Source of the DNA: Archangium sp.
GTDB taxonomy: Bacteria; Myxococcota; Myxococcia; Myxococcales; Myxococcaceae
NCBI GenBank assembly: GCA_016793585.1
Contig: JAEUJR010000928.1
Coordinates: 1 to 30,765, forward strand
Length of the DNA stretch: 30,765 bases
Direction of reading: 5' to 3'
Made by a program: the position numbers and the translations under genes. The notes below the pieces were generated by a model that did not search any database, had not been told where the DNA came from, and saw only the letters and a list, made by a program, of their open reading frames with translations. Shown here piece by piece: positions 8,102 to 15,907 of this stretch. Position 1 is the stretch's first letter, and the number at the start of each line of letters is the position of its first letter.

Positions 8102-8847
8102 CCCACCTCGAGTGTCGAAGCCTGAGCGTTCACTATGGGGAGGTACGCGCGCTCGACCGTGTCTCCTTCAAGGTCCCCCGCCACAGCATCTGCGCCGTCG
8201 TCGGGCCGGCGAACTCGGGCAAGACGAGCCTGCTCAAGACGCTCAACCGCACCATCGACTTCGAGTCGCGTGCGAAGGTGACGGGCGACGTGCTGCTCGA
8301 CGATGTGTCAGTCATTTCGACGGGTGATGCGCTCGACCTGCGCCGCCGCGTGGGAATGGTGTTTCCCCTGCCGGTCGGGCTGCCGATGAGCATCTACGAC
8401 AACGTGGCCTACGCGCCGCGCAGTCAGGGGCTTCGAAACAAGGCCGAGCTCGATGTCATCGTCGAGCGCGCGCTGCGGCAGTCGGTGCTGTGGGACGAGG
8501 TGAAGGACCGGCTCGACCTGCTCGGCACCCGCCTCTCGGGAGGGCAACAGCAGCGGCTCACCCTGGCGCGCGCGTTGTCGATGCAGCCCGAGGTGCTGTG
8601 TCTCGACGAGTTCTCCATTGCCATCGACCCGGTGACGACGATGCGCATCGAAGAGGTGCTGCTCGAGCTCAAGGCCACCACCACCATCGTGCTCACCACC
8701 AACCTCGTGCAGCAGGCGCGGCGCCTGGCCGACCAGGTCGTCTTCCTCAACGCCTCGACGGTGGTGGAGGTCGGCGATGTCGTCTCGATGTTCGAGCGCC
8801 CGCGCGTCGAGCTCACCGCCCAATATCTCCAGGGAGCCATCGGGTGA
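8095..8847 (+). CDS. pstB: PstB-type phosphate transport ATPase 1, degenerate Q-loop and switch His (250 aa)
   Basis: ABC ATPase of the PstB family. The ATG at 8095 follows AGGAGGAACAGAAA; the longer open frame upstream is discarded. Present: A-loop Tyr (HYGEV), Walker A GPANSGKT (37-44), signature LSGGQQQR (147-154), Walker B VLCLDE (167-172). The family hallmark MSIYDNVAY is kept. Missing: the Q-loop Gln is Pro91 (MVFPLPVGLPMS versus the usual MVFQKPxPFPMS), the usual DEP after Walker B is DEF, the D-loop SALD is AID, and the switch His is Thr202 (VLTTNLVQQA versus VTHNMQQA). It therefore probably binds ATP but cannot hydrolyse it in its own site, while supplying an intact LSGGQ to a partner. 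It overlaps the second pstB by GTGA, implying coupled, near 1:1 synthesis. Confidence 0.9.
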   Translation: MVTHLECRSLSVHYGEVRALDRVSFKVPRHSICAVVGPANSGKTSLLKTLNRTIDFESRAKVTGDVLLDDVSVISTGDALDLRRRVGMVFPLPVGLPMSIYDNVAYAPRSQGLRNKAELDVIVERALRQSVLWDEVKDRLDLLGTRLSGGQQQRLTLARALSMQPEVLCLDEFSIAIDPVTTMRIEEVLLELKATTTIVLTTNLVQQARRLADQVVFLNASTVVEVGDVVSMFERPRVELTAQYLQGAIG

Positions 8848-9620
8848 ACGCCGTCGCTCCAGCTGGCGCGACGGTGCGCGACCTGAACCTGTGGTTCGGC
8901 ACGTTCCAGGCGCTCAAAGGCATCAACCTGGACTTCGCGGCGCGAGGAGTGACGGCGCTCATCGGCCCTTCGGGCTGTGGGAAGACGACGCTGCTGCGCA
9001 GCTTCAATCGGCTCACCGAGCGGGCGGTCGGCGTTCGCATGACGGGCACCATCGAGCTGTTGGGGAAGAACATTCTCGACGCCGATGTCTCGCTCGCGTC
9101 GCTGCGCAAACACGTGGGCATGGTGTTTCAGCGGCCGAATCCACTGCCGCTCTCGGTGCGCGAGAACGTGCTGTTCGGTTTGCGCTCGCACGTGCCGCGC
9201 AACGAGCTGAAGCCGCAGTTGCTGAGCGAGGCCGTCGAGTCGTCACTGCGCGCGGTCGGCCTGTGGAGTTCGCTGAAGGACAAGCTCGCCAAGCCAGCCA
9301 TCGAACTGAGCCTCGAGCAGCAGCAGAAGCTGTGCATCGCGAGGCTGTTGCCGCTCAAGCCCTCCATCCTCTTGATGGACGAGCCGTGCTCGGCGCTCGA
9401 CGCCGAGGGCATCGCGCAGATTGAAGCGCTCATCGAGCAGCTCGAGGCTGACTACACCATCATCATGGTCACCCACTCGATGGCGCAGGCTCGGCGGGTG
9501 AGCGAGCAATGTGTGTACATGTTGCTCGGCGAGGTCGTGGAGCACGGGCCGACCGAGGCGCTCTTCGACTCGCCGCAGGACTCACGCACTGCGCTGTATG
9601 TCGCCGGCCGGTACGCCTGA
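8844..9620 (+). CDS. pstB: PstB-type phosphate transport ATPase 2, degenerate signature motif (258 aa)
   Basis: Second ABC ATPase of the operon. It starts at a GTG overlapping the previous stop (GTGA), with AGGGAG 7 bp upstream. Intact elements: Walker A GPSGCGKT (41-48), Q-loop MVFQRPNPLPLS with Gln96, Walker B ILLMDEP (Asp179, Glu180), D-loop SALD, and switch His211 in MVTHSMAQARR. The signature LSGGQQQR is LSLEQQQK (155-162), so the two glycines that contact the gamma-phosphate of the partner's ATP are replaced. The C-terminus ...YVAGRYA matches the usual PstB ending (YITGRYG). It should hydrolyse ATP only when paired with a subunit providing LSGGQ, which the preceding gene encodes. No phoU follows; the 3' end overlaps the convergent desaturase gene by 39 bp. 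Confidence 0.92.
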   Translation: MNAVAPAGATVRDLNLWFGTFQALKGINLDFAARGVTALIGPSGCGKTTLLRSFNRLTERAVGVRMTGTIELLGKNILDADVSLASLRKHVGMVFQRPNPLPLSVRENVLFGLRSHVPRNELKPQLLSEAVESSLRAVGLWSSLKDKLAKPAIELSLEQQQKLCIARLLPLKPSILLMDEPCSALDAEGIAQIEALIEQLEADYTIIMVTHSMAQARRVSEQCVYMLLGEVVEHGPTEALFDSPQDSRTALYVAGRYA

Positions 9621-10745
9621 GGCGGCGTCACGCTGCATCGAGCCCGCGCCCGTCGAGATGCGCACGAGCTGACGCAAGCGGCGAAACACCGACTCCTGCC
9701 GATACGGCACGCCGTACTTCTCACACAGCGCCTTCACCTTCGGCTGGAGCAATTGGTACTGGCGCGGCGGCAGGTCGGGGAAGAGGTGGTGCTCGATTTG
9801 GTAGTTCAGAAACCCGTGGAGGAAGTCGTTGAGGTCGCCGCCAGTGCGGAAGTTCACCGAGCCGCGCACCTGCCGCACGAACCACTCGGCGCGATTCTTC
9901 GGCGGGCCATCGAAGCGCTGCAGGTCGTCGCCTGCGTGGTTGGGCACGATGATGGCGAAGGTGTGCAGGTTCGACAGCCACTCCGCGCCGAGGGAGTTGA
10001 GTAACACCGACGCCACCGCGAGCGGCCCGAGCGGCGCAAAGAGTGAGGGGAGCGCCACGAAGCGGCCGAGCGCGTACGGCAGCATCGCGCGCCACGTTTC
10101 GCGGCCGTCTTTGGTTCGCACGTCGAAGGCCTCGAGCATCGTCTCGGGGCCGCGCGCGTCGTCGCGTTGCGTGCGCCCATCTCCAGGAGCGCGGCGCCGC
10201 CGCCGCTGCAGCACCTGCATCGTGTTCGGCGCGTAGTACGTCACCTTCCACGTCGAGGCCGAGAGCGCGAGCAGCGCCCACTTCACCGCGCGTGGCAGCT
10301 TCGACGAGCGCAACGCCTCGAGGTTGTGCTCGACGAGGTCGGGGTCGGCGACCTCGTTGGTGTACGCGTGGTGCAACACGTTGTGCTCGTGGCTCCAGGC
10401 GTCGGGGTGCATCCACTCGAACCAGTCGACGAAGCGCCGCCAGCCGCGCGCGAAGCCCTTCGAGGTGAGCCGCTCGGGAGCGCCGTCGACGCGGTCGAGC
10501 CCTTTGTGCAGCACGTGGTGCGCGATGATGGTCCACCGTGCGGTCGAGCCGGTCGAGAGCAGCGCCATGCTGAGCGGGTTGGGAAACAGCCAGGCCGTGG
10601 CGTAGCCGGCAGCGGTGCACCAGCGGCCCCAACGCTCGAGCTTCTTCAGGTGGGCGAGGTCTGCGGGGCCGAGGCTCGCGACGGCTTCTTCACGCAGGGC
10701 ACGAAGCTCGCGCTCGAAGCCGGTCACATCGATGGAAGGCGACAT
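9582..10745 (-). CDS. Membrane fatty acid desaturase (387 aa)
   Basis: Di-iron, O2-dependent desaturase of acyl lipids, embedded in the inner membrane. All three histidine boxes are present: HHVLH (76-80), HEHNVLHH (119-126) and QIEHH (316-320), the last in the form typical of the front-end or acyl-lipid desaturase branch (NYQIEHHLFPDLP). Hydrophobic stretches flank the boxes, and WEWMHPD-type and FGxxxLHTFAI-type segments occur as in the family. An Arg-rich, low-complexity patch (QRRRRRAPGD, ~180-190) interrupts the cytoplasmic middle. The ATG at 10745 gives a normal length. Position specificity (delta-5, -6, -9 or others) cannot be read. Its 3' end overlaps pstB2 on the other strand by 39 bp. 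It is divergent from the EGF lipoprotein gene, with 160 bp between starts and no clear operator. Confidence 0.88.
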   Translation of the reverse strand: MSPSIDVTGFERELRALREEAVASLGPADLAHLKKLERWGRWCTAAGYATAWLFPNPLSMALLSTGSTARWTIIAHHVLHKGLDRVDGAPERLTSKGFARGWRRFVDWFEWMHPDAWSHEHNVLHHAYTNEVADPDLVEHNLEALRSSKLPRAVKWALLALSASTWKVTYYAPNTMQVLQRRRRRAPGDGRTQRDDARGPETMLEAFDVRTKDGRETWRAMLPYALGRFVALPSLFAPLGPLAVASVLLNSLGAEWLSNLHTFAIIVPNHAGDDLQRFDGPPKNRAEWFVRQVRGSVNFRTGGDLNDFLHGFLNYQIEHHLFPDLPPRQYQLLQPKVKALCEKYGVPYRQESVFRRLRQLVRISTGAGSMQRDAASGVPAGDIQRSA

Positions 10746-10905
10746 CGGCCGCGGCGCTTACTGAATCGGTCATGGCGCGGCGAGAGCCAAACTCGCAAAA
10801 CCGCAGGGCTTCGTCTCGTCCGGGTCTGGGCGACCCATGAACGCAACCGACGAATGCATCATCGCTGAACTGCCGGTGTCTGCCCTTCGCGGAGGCAGCG
10901 GGCAC

Positions 10906-12870
10906 ATGGTTCGAGCGTGGGTGGTGGTGACGATGCTGGTGGTCGCGGGCTGCGGAGCGGCGCCGCGTGAGTGTAGCGCGCGCACGTGTTCGGGCTGTTG
11001 CTCGGCCTCGGGCGAGTGCGTGAGTGGCAGCTCGTCGACGGCGTGCGGTTCGCTCGGAGCAACCTGCCGTGACTGCACGCAGTCGAACCTCGTGTGCTCG
11101 GTCGGCAGTTGCCAGTCGCTCGTTGGTCCCATCGGAACGGGGCCCGGGAGCTTCGGCGGTGGAACGGCGAGCGTCGGCGGTGGAACGGCGAGTGTCGGCG
11201 GTGGAACGGCGAGCGTCGGCGGTGGAACGGCAAGCGTCGGCGGTGGAACGGCGAGCGTCGGTGGTGGCACGGCGAGCGTCGGTGGTGGCACGGCGAGCGT
11301 CGGTGGTGGAATCGCCTCTGGCGGTGGCATGGCCTCGGGTGGAGGCTCCACGAGCAACCCGTGCACGGCGACGACCTGCGACCCGAACGCGACCTGCGCC
11401 GTCATGCTCGGCACCGCGCAATGCACCTGTCGGCCCGGCTTCTCTGGCAACGGCTTCACCTGCACCGACGTCGACGAGTGCCTCACGAACAACGGAGGCT
11501 GCGACCCGAACGCCATGTGCACCAACACCGCCGGCTCGCGCACGTGTGCCTGCTTCAATGGCTATACAGGCACCGGCCTTTCCTGCACCGACGTGAACGA
11601 ATGCCTCGCGAACAACGGAGGCTGCGACGTCACGGCGACGTGCTCCAACACGCCGGGGTCGCGCACGTGCACGTGCCCCTCCGGCTCCACCGGCAACGGC
11701 GTCACCTGCTCCGACGTGAACGAGTGCCTCACCAACAACGGCGGCTGCAGCGTGAACGCGACCTGCACCAACACCATCGGCTCACGCGTGTGCAGTTGCC
11801 GCCAGGGCTTCACGGGTGACGGCTTCACCTGCACCTCGAACGCGCCCACCTGGGCCATCGAGACCGTCGCCTTCAGCGCCGGCAGCAGCTCGTCCATCGC
11901 GCTCGACTCTGCCGGCCAGCCCGCCATCGCGTACTTCTCTGACAACCCGCGCGGCGTGTACCTGCGCCGCCGCACCACCTCGTGGAGCGCCGCCGAGACC
12001 GTCGACTCGTCGACCAACGCCATGGAGCCCAGCCTCGTCGCCTCGAACACCTTCGTCGTGGCCAACAGCATCACCACCGTCGTCGGAAGCAGCGTGAACA
12101 CCAGCATCGCGAGCTGGCGTCGGTCGGCGAGCACCGCGTCGTGGTCGCCCGAGAACACCATCGCCGTCTACGACCGCCCCGACGTCGCGGTGGGTGGGGG
12201 CCGCGAGCACCTCGTCGGCGTCACCCGCAGCGGCACCTTTGGCAACGTCGGCTACTCGTCGCGCGTGCAGGGCAGCACCACCTGGAGCACGCCCACACTG
12301 CTCGGCACCGGCTCGAGCGGCTTCGGCCCGAAAATCTCGGCGAGCGGCTCGATGGTGGTCGCGCTCTTCGGCCGCAGCCCCGACGGCCTCACGCTCGCGC
12401 GCAGCACCAACGGTGGCAGTACCTGGTCGACCACCACGGTCACGACGAGCCGTGTCTACGATTGGGACATCGTGCTCGACCCGAGCGGCACGGCGTTTCT
12501 CGTCTACTACTCACCCGACGCCGGGCATCGAATCACGCTCGAGTCGTACTCGGGGCTGTCGCGAACGCGCCAGGACATCGTCGATACCGCCGCGAGCACA
12601 CCCGCCGGCTCGAGCGGCTTCAGCGGCCTCTCCATCGCGCAGAGCCCGCTGGGCACCACGCACGCCGCGTGGCTCGACTTCACGCGCGGCAACGTCCTTC
12701 GCTACACGAGCAACGCAGAGAGCGCGTCGTTTCAGACGACCACCGTCGCCAACGCAGACGACATTCTCGGCCGCACCAGCATCGTCGTCGACTCGAGCGC
12801 CGCCGTGCACATCAGCTTCCCGCAGCCCTCCACCTCGTGGAGCCACCTCGGCTACGCCGTTCGCCGCTGA
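10906..12870 (+). CDS. EGF-domain lipoprotein with GGGTASV linker and BNR-like C-terminal region (654 aa)
   Basis: The frame is open upstream, but the ATG at 10906, with GGAGG 10 bp before it, gives a lipoprotein signal ending VVAGC (Cys16). A Cys-rich segment (~22-70, CSARTCSGCCSASGEC) follows. Residues ~84-137 are a repetitive linker of SVGGGTA units encoded by 21-bp tandem repeats. From ~150 to ~310 there are four EGF-like modules; three begin with DVDEC or DVNEC followed by NNGGC, the calcium-binding EGF signature, and end in TGNGxTC. The rest (~315-654) is a repetitive beta-rich region with SxDxG and WS motifs (for example STNGGSTWSTTTV, an Asp-box/BNR-like block), probably a beta-propeller. 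A surface-exposed adhesive or recognition role is likely, but the ligand is unknown. The convergent neighbour ends 6 bp away. Confidence 0.88.
   Translation: MVRAWVVVTMLVVAGCGAAPRECSARTCSGCCSASGECVSGSSSTACGSLGATCRDCTQSNLVCSVGSCQSLVGPIGTGPGSFGGGTASVGGGTASVGGGTASVGGGTASVGGGTASVGGGTASVGGGTASVGGGIASGGGMASGGGSTSNPCTATTCDPNATCAVMLGTAQCTCRPGFSGNGFTCTDVDECLTNNGGCDPNAMCTNTAGSRTCACFNGYTGTGLSCTDVNECLANNGGCDVTATCSNTPGSRTCTCPSGSTGNGVTCSDVNECLTNNGGCSVNATCTNTIGSRVCSCRQGFTGDGFTCTSNAPTWAIETVAFSAGSSSSIALDSAGQPAIAYFSDNPRGVYLRRRTTSWSAAETVDSSTNAMEPSLVASNTFVVANSITTVVGSSVNTSIASWRRSASTASWSPENTIAVYDRPDVAVGGGREHLVGVTRSGTFGNVGYSSRVQGSTTWSTPTLLGTGSSGFGPKISASGSMVVALFGRSPDGLTLARSTNGGSTWSTTTVTTSRVYDWDIVLDPSGTAFLVYYSPDAGHRITLESYSGLSRTRQDIVDTAASTPAGSSGFSGLSIAQSPLGTTHAAWLDFTRGNVLRYTSNAESASFQTTTVANADDILGRTSIVVDSSAAVHISFPQPSTSWSHLGYAVRR
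11155..11316 (+). repeat. Tandem 21-bp repeat inside the EGF lipoprotein gene
   Basis: Seven complete 21-bp units (11155-11301) and a partial, diverged eighth encode (GGGTASV)n. The unit begins GGCGGTGGAACGGCG and ends AGCGTC. Copies differ at only a few third positions (GGC/GGT, GAA/GCA, GCG/GCA), which points to recent slippage or unequal exchange. Changes of whole units stay in frame, so the linker between the lipid anchor and the EGF domains can vary in length. Confidence 0.95.
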
Positions 12871-12876
12871 GCCGGT

Positions 12877-13500
12877 TCAGGGCTTCGGGTCGGGAGGGAA
12901 GAACGCCGGCGTGCCGACTTCGGTGCCGTTCTTCCGAGACACCACGTCTTCCCCCGACCACTTCTGCGCGCCGTTGCCGAACTCGAACGACCAGCGCAGC
13001 CGCCACGACTCGCTCCAGGTGACGGTGTCGATGACCTTCTCTTCGCGGTGGTCGATGGGGCCTTCGAGCACGGTGAGGCTCGCGGCGGTCAGCGCGTAGG
13101 TGTCGTAGATGGCCGACTGGCTCTTCTTGTGCAGCCCGCTGCCGGCCACCTGCGCGAGCGTGAGCGTCTTGCCGACGACGAGGTTCGCGCTCCAGAAGAC
13201 CACCGACGCGGCCGGCAACACCACGCGTGGAATGGGCGACGCGTCGCTGGTGTACGTCACGTCCTCCATCACGTTGGAGTCGAGCTGCAACGTGGTGAGG
13301 CCAAGGTCGGCGCCCGCGAACGAGAAGGCGCCGTGGTCGATGCCGCAGTACTCGACGAGCCCGAGCCGGCCGTCGGCGCGACGGTACTTCTCGATGTCGG
13401 GGTTGGGCTGAACGAAGTCGAGCGAGATTTCTCCGCACACCCCCGGAGCGCACCCGACGCCGAACAGCCCAAGCAGCAGCACCACGACCCGCGCGCCCAT
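12877..13500 (-). CDS. Lipoprotein of unknown function (207 aa)
   Basis: No family recognised. The ATG at 13500 is preferred over a GTG at 13506. The N-terminus MGARVVVLLLGLFGVGC is a lipoprotein signal with lipobox GVGC (Cys17). A second Cys (PGVCGEI) follows, and another lies in VEYCGID. The mature domain is a mixed alpha/beta or beta-sandwich sequence with alternating hydrophobic strands (GLTTLQLDSNVMEDVTYT, ASVVFWSANLVV) and no catalytic motif I can name. It is probably exported to the outer membrane. It is convergent with the EGF lipoprotein and divergent from the ECF sigma gene; the sigma factor might control it, but this is only positional. Confidence 0.8.
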   Translation of the reverse strand: MGARVVVLLLGLFGVGCAPGVCGEISLDFVQPNPDIEKYRRADGRLGLVEYCGIDHGAFSFAGADLGLTTLQLDSNVMEDVTYTSDASPIPRVVLPAASVVFWSANLVVGKTLTLAQVAGSGLHKKSQSAIYDTYALTAASLTVLEGPIDHREEKVIDTVTWSESWRLRWSFEFGNGAQKWSGEDVVSRKNGTEVGTPAFFPPDPKP

Positions 13501-13550
13501 CGGCACAGTCTACGCGGTCTCGCCAGGGTCTGAAGGCCACCGGAATCGTT

Positions 13551-13584
13551 CGGGAAGTTTGGGTGAAGCTCCCGGCGCTTCCCG
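13551..13584 (+). promoter_or_regulatory. Inverted repeat CGGGAAG-N20-CTTCCCG upstream of the ECF sigma gene
   Basis: Perfect 7-bp arms at 13551-13557 and 13578-13584 lie just before the -10-like GCTAGCGT (13593-13600) and the sigma factor start, in the short divergent gap between a lipoprotein gene and the sigma gene. A 20-bp spacer suits a dimeric regulator or two half-sites. There is no experimental or family support for a specific binder. Confidence 0.3.
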
Positions 13585-13622
13585 GCACCTGGGCTAGCGT
13601 GATGTCGGTACAACCCTTCCCG

Positions 13623-14189
13623 ATGGCGATGGAGTCGGAGCTCAGCCCAACGGAGGCGGTGCGGCGGCTGTACGTCACGCACGCCGCCGAGCTGCGCCTC
13701 GGAGCCGCGCGCCTGGCCGGCCGTGACCTCGACCCCGACGACCTGCTGCAAGAGGTCTTCATGGTCGCGCTGCGCAAACACGCCGACGTGTTGACGGCCG
13801 ACTCTCCGAAGGCGTGGCTCTACGGCGTGGCGGTGAAGGTGGCTGCGTCGCGACGTCGCACGGCGAAGGTGCGCCGCTTCTTCGGGCTCGACGACGTGGC
13901 CGAGGTGGCCTCACCCGAGTCTCCGACGCGCACGATGGAGCAGCGCGATGCGAGCAAACGTGTTGAGCAGGTGCTCTCGAAGTTGTCGGACAAGAAGCGC
14001 GAGGTGCTGGTGCTGTTCGAGCTGCAGGGGCTGCCCGGTGAAGAGATTGCGGCGGCGCTTCAGATTCCGCTGAAGACGGTGTGGACGCGGTTGTTCCACG
14101 CCCGCAAGGAGTTCGCCGCCGAGCTCGCCCGCCTCGAGGTCATCGAGCAGCGCACCAGCGGCCTCACCGAGGAGCGTCGCCATGACTGA
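13623..14189 (+). CDS. ECF-type RNA polymerase sigma factor (about 188 aa)
   Basis: An extracytoplasmic-function sigma factor directing RNA polymerase to a small regulon. Region 2 covers roughly LYVTHAAELRLGAARLAGRDLDPDDLLQEVFMVALRKHADVL, with DLLQEVFM being the core-binding signature and PKAWLYGVAVKVAASRRR the promoter-melting end. Region 4 is LSDKKREVLVLFELQGLPGEEIAAALQIPLKTVWTRLFHARKEF, a helix-turn-helix for the -35 element. Starts at 13563 (GTG), 13602, 13623 and 13629 are possible. A -10-like GCTAGCGT at 13593-13600 would place transcription start after 13602, so 13623 is chosen with modest confidence. It overlaps the anti-sigma gene by 8 bp, so both are made together. Confidence 0.88.
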   Translation: MAMESELSPTEAVRRLYVTHAAELRLGAARLAGRDLDPDDLLQEVFMVALRKHADVLTADSPKAWLYGVAVKVAASRRRTAKVRRFFGLDDVAEVASPESPTRTMEQRDASKRVEQVLSKLSDKKREVLVLFELQGLPGEEIAAALQIPLKTVWTRLFHARKEFAAELARLEVIEQRTSGLTEERRHD

Positions 14190-15090
14190 GCCTGGCGCCT
14201 GGAGTTCGTCGACCGACGAGCGTGACGTGAAGGCGGCGCGGCTGGTGGCGCTGACGGCCGAGATTGCGCCCGCGCCCGTCGACCTCGCGTCGTGGGAGCA
14301 GGTGGTGAGCGCGTCTCGCCGCACGCGCGACTGGCGGCTGGTGCCGGCCTTTGGCGCGGCCGTGCTGCTGGGCGTGGTGCTGGTGCTGTGGCTCAAGCCG
14401 GTGACGAAGACGGTCGAGGTCGCGGCTCCCGAGGCGCCGGTGCTGGTGGCGTCGGCGAACGCGAGCTGGTCGCAGCAGCCCTCGGGCGTGGTGCGGCTCG
14501 AGGCCGGGCGGTTGTCGGTGCAGCGGGCGACAGGTGGCCGGGTGGTGCTCGAGACGCCGCACGCGACGCTCGAGGCCTCACGGTCACGCTTCCTCGCCGA
14601 AGTGACGGCGGGCGGCACGACGCTGGTGGTGCAGGAGGGTGAGGTGTTGCTGCGCGCGAAGGACGTGACGCGCGTGGTGAAGGCGGGCGAGACGCTGGTG
14701 TGGCCGCCGACGCCGGCCATTCCCGAGCCGCTGGCGCAGGTGGCCGCGACCGCGCCCGTCTGTGACGCCGTGGCGGGAGACCGGCTCGAGTGTCTGCGCC
14801 TCGAGGCGAAGGGCGAAGGGCTGCTCGCGCAGGCTGCCTTGTATGAATTGGGTGTATTGGAATTGAAGCAGGGAAACCGCCCTGACGCGCTCGCCGCGTG
14901 GACGACGTCGCTGTCACGGTTTCCGGCTGGCGTGCTTCACCCCGAGGTGCGGCTGGCGTTGCTGGTCGAGCTGACGAAGGAGCGCCGGTTCACCGAGGCC
15001 CTGTCGGTCGCGCGGGAGTTCGAGCGCGTGTGCGCCGACGACCCACGCCTCGCCGACGTTCAGGCGCTGCGTCATTCGCTGGAGCGGTGA
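14182..15090 (+). CDS. FecR-like anti-sigma/transmembrane regulator with C-terminal TPR-like region (302 aa)
   Basis: Likely sequesters or activates the ECF factor encoded just upstream, with which it overlaps by 8 bp. Residues 1-50 form the short cytoplasmic sigma-binding part. One membrane helix follows (LVPAFGAAVLLGVVLVLWL, ~54-72). The periplasmic segment ~90-175 is FecR-like: GVVRLEAGRLSVQRATGGRVVLETPHATLEASRSRFLAEVTAGGTTLVVQEGEVLL with a closing AGETLVWPP. Residues ~200-300 contain helical pairs typical of tetratricopeptide repeats (AALYELGVLELKQGNRPDALAAWTTSLSRFP, LALLVELTKERRFTEALSVAREF). No zinc-binding ZAS HxxxCxxC motif is present, so this is not a classical ZAS anti-sigma. The signal it senses is unknown. 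Confidence 0.85.
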   Translation: MTEPGAWSSSTDERDVKAARLVALTAEIAPAPVDLASWEQVVSASRRTRDWRLVPAFGAAVLLGVVLVLWLKPVTKTVEVAAPEAPVLVASANASWSQQPSGVVRLEAGRLSVQRATGGRVVLETPHATLEASRSRFLAEVTAGGTTLVVQEGEVLLRAKDVTRVVKAGETLVWPPTPAIPEPLAQVAATAPVCDAVAGDRLECLRLEAKGEGLLAQAALYELGVLELKQGNRPDALAAWTTSLSRFPAGVLHPEVRLALLVELTKERRFTEALSVAREFERVCADDPRLADVQALRHSLER

Positions 15091-15132
15091 GACGGGCCGC
15101 GCGCAGCCGCCTGGCGCTATCGTGGCCTCCTG

Positions 15133-15903
15133 ATGCTGCGTGTCGCTGCGCTCCTGCTGACGACGGCCTGCGTGCATCGGGCGCCTCTCGCTGCGTCGGG
15201 CGATGAACGCGCCTCGCGCTGGGCCGAGTGGGCGGCGCGCGTCGAGGCACTCCCCGTGTGTCTGCCGCAGGAGCTGGAAGCCGCTCCGCGCGAGCCCCCT
15301 TCGTTGGCGGCGGGCGACACGGTGCACGTGCGAGGCCGGCTGGCGCTGGTCGAGTTCGCCTGCGGCGCCGTGATGAACGACCTCGTGCTTCGCGGGCGCT
15401 GGTTGCCTGACCCGAACGCCGTGCTCTCGCTGCGTGAGCTCGACGACGCGGTGGCGAAGGCGGAGCGAGAGACGTGTGGGTCGACGCTGGGCCTGAAGAC
15501 CGACGCCCACGAGCTCGCCATCGACACCGTGCTGCCGGCGCCCGTCTGGCGAGAGAACGACGCCGAGGTCTTCGACGCGCTGCTCGCACGGACCGACGCC
15601 GTCGTCGTCGGCGTCGTCGAGGCAGCAAGCGGTCGGCAGGCCGTCGTGCAGCCCACCCGTGTGTGTCGGGCCGCCGGGCCGTCGCTCGAGCTCACCCGCC
15701 TGCCTGACGACGGCGTGCGCTGGAAGCTGCTCGACGGGCTCGAGCACCTCTCGAACCTGTCAGCCGCCTCACGCACGCGCCGCGCCCAGGCGCTTCGGGT
15801 GCTGTACGACCTCGCCGCTCGAAGCGACCCGCCGCGAGCCCTCAGAGCGGCGGAGCGCCTGGCCACCGAGTTCGGCGACCACTCACGGCCAGCGCGCCGG
15901 TGA
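15133..15903 (+). CDS. Lipoprotein of unknown function (256 aa)
   Basis: The N-terminus MLRVAALLLTTAC gives a short lipoprotein signal with lipobox LTTAC (Cys13). The mature part has four further Cys (LPVCLPQ, EFACGAV, RETCGST, TRVCRAA) that could form two disulfides, consistent with export. HVRGRLALVEFACGAVMNDLVLRGRWLPDP resembles a small beta-barrel core seen in several short exported proteins of this group, but I cannot name a family. The C-terminal ~60 residues are helical and charged. A -10-like GCTATCGT at 15116-15123 is 9 bp before the ATG, suggesting a very short leader. The gene follows the anti-sigma gene by 42 bp and may be in its transcription unit. The convergent gene ends 4 bp away. 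Confidence 0.75.
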   Translation: MLRVAALLLTTACVHRAPLAASGDERASRWAEWAARVEALPVCLPQELEAAPREPPSLAAGDTVHVRGRLALVEFACGAVMNDLVLRGRWLPDPNAVLSLRELDDAVAKAERETCGSTLGLKTDAHELAIDTVLPAPVWRENDAEVFDALLARTDAVVVGVVEAASGRQAVVQPTRVCRAAGPSLELTRLPDDGVRWKLLDGLEHLSNLSAASRTRRAQALRVLYDLAARSDPPRALRAAERLATEFGDHSRPARR

Positions 15904-15907
15904 CGCT

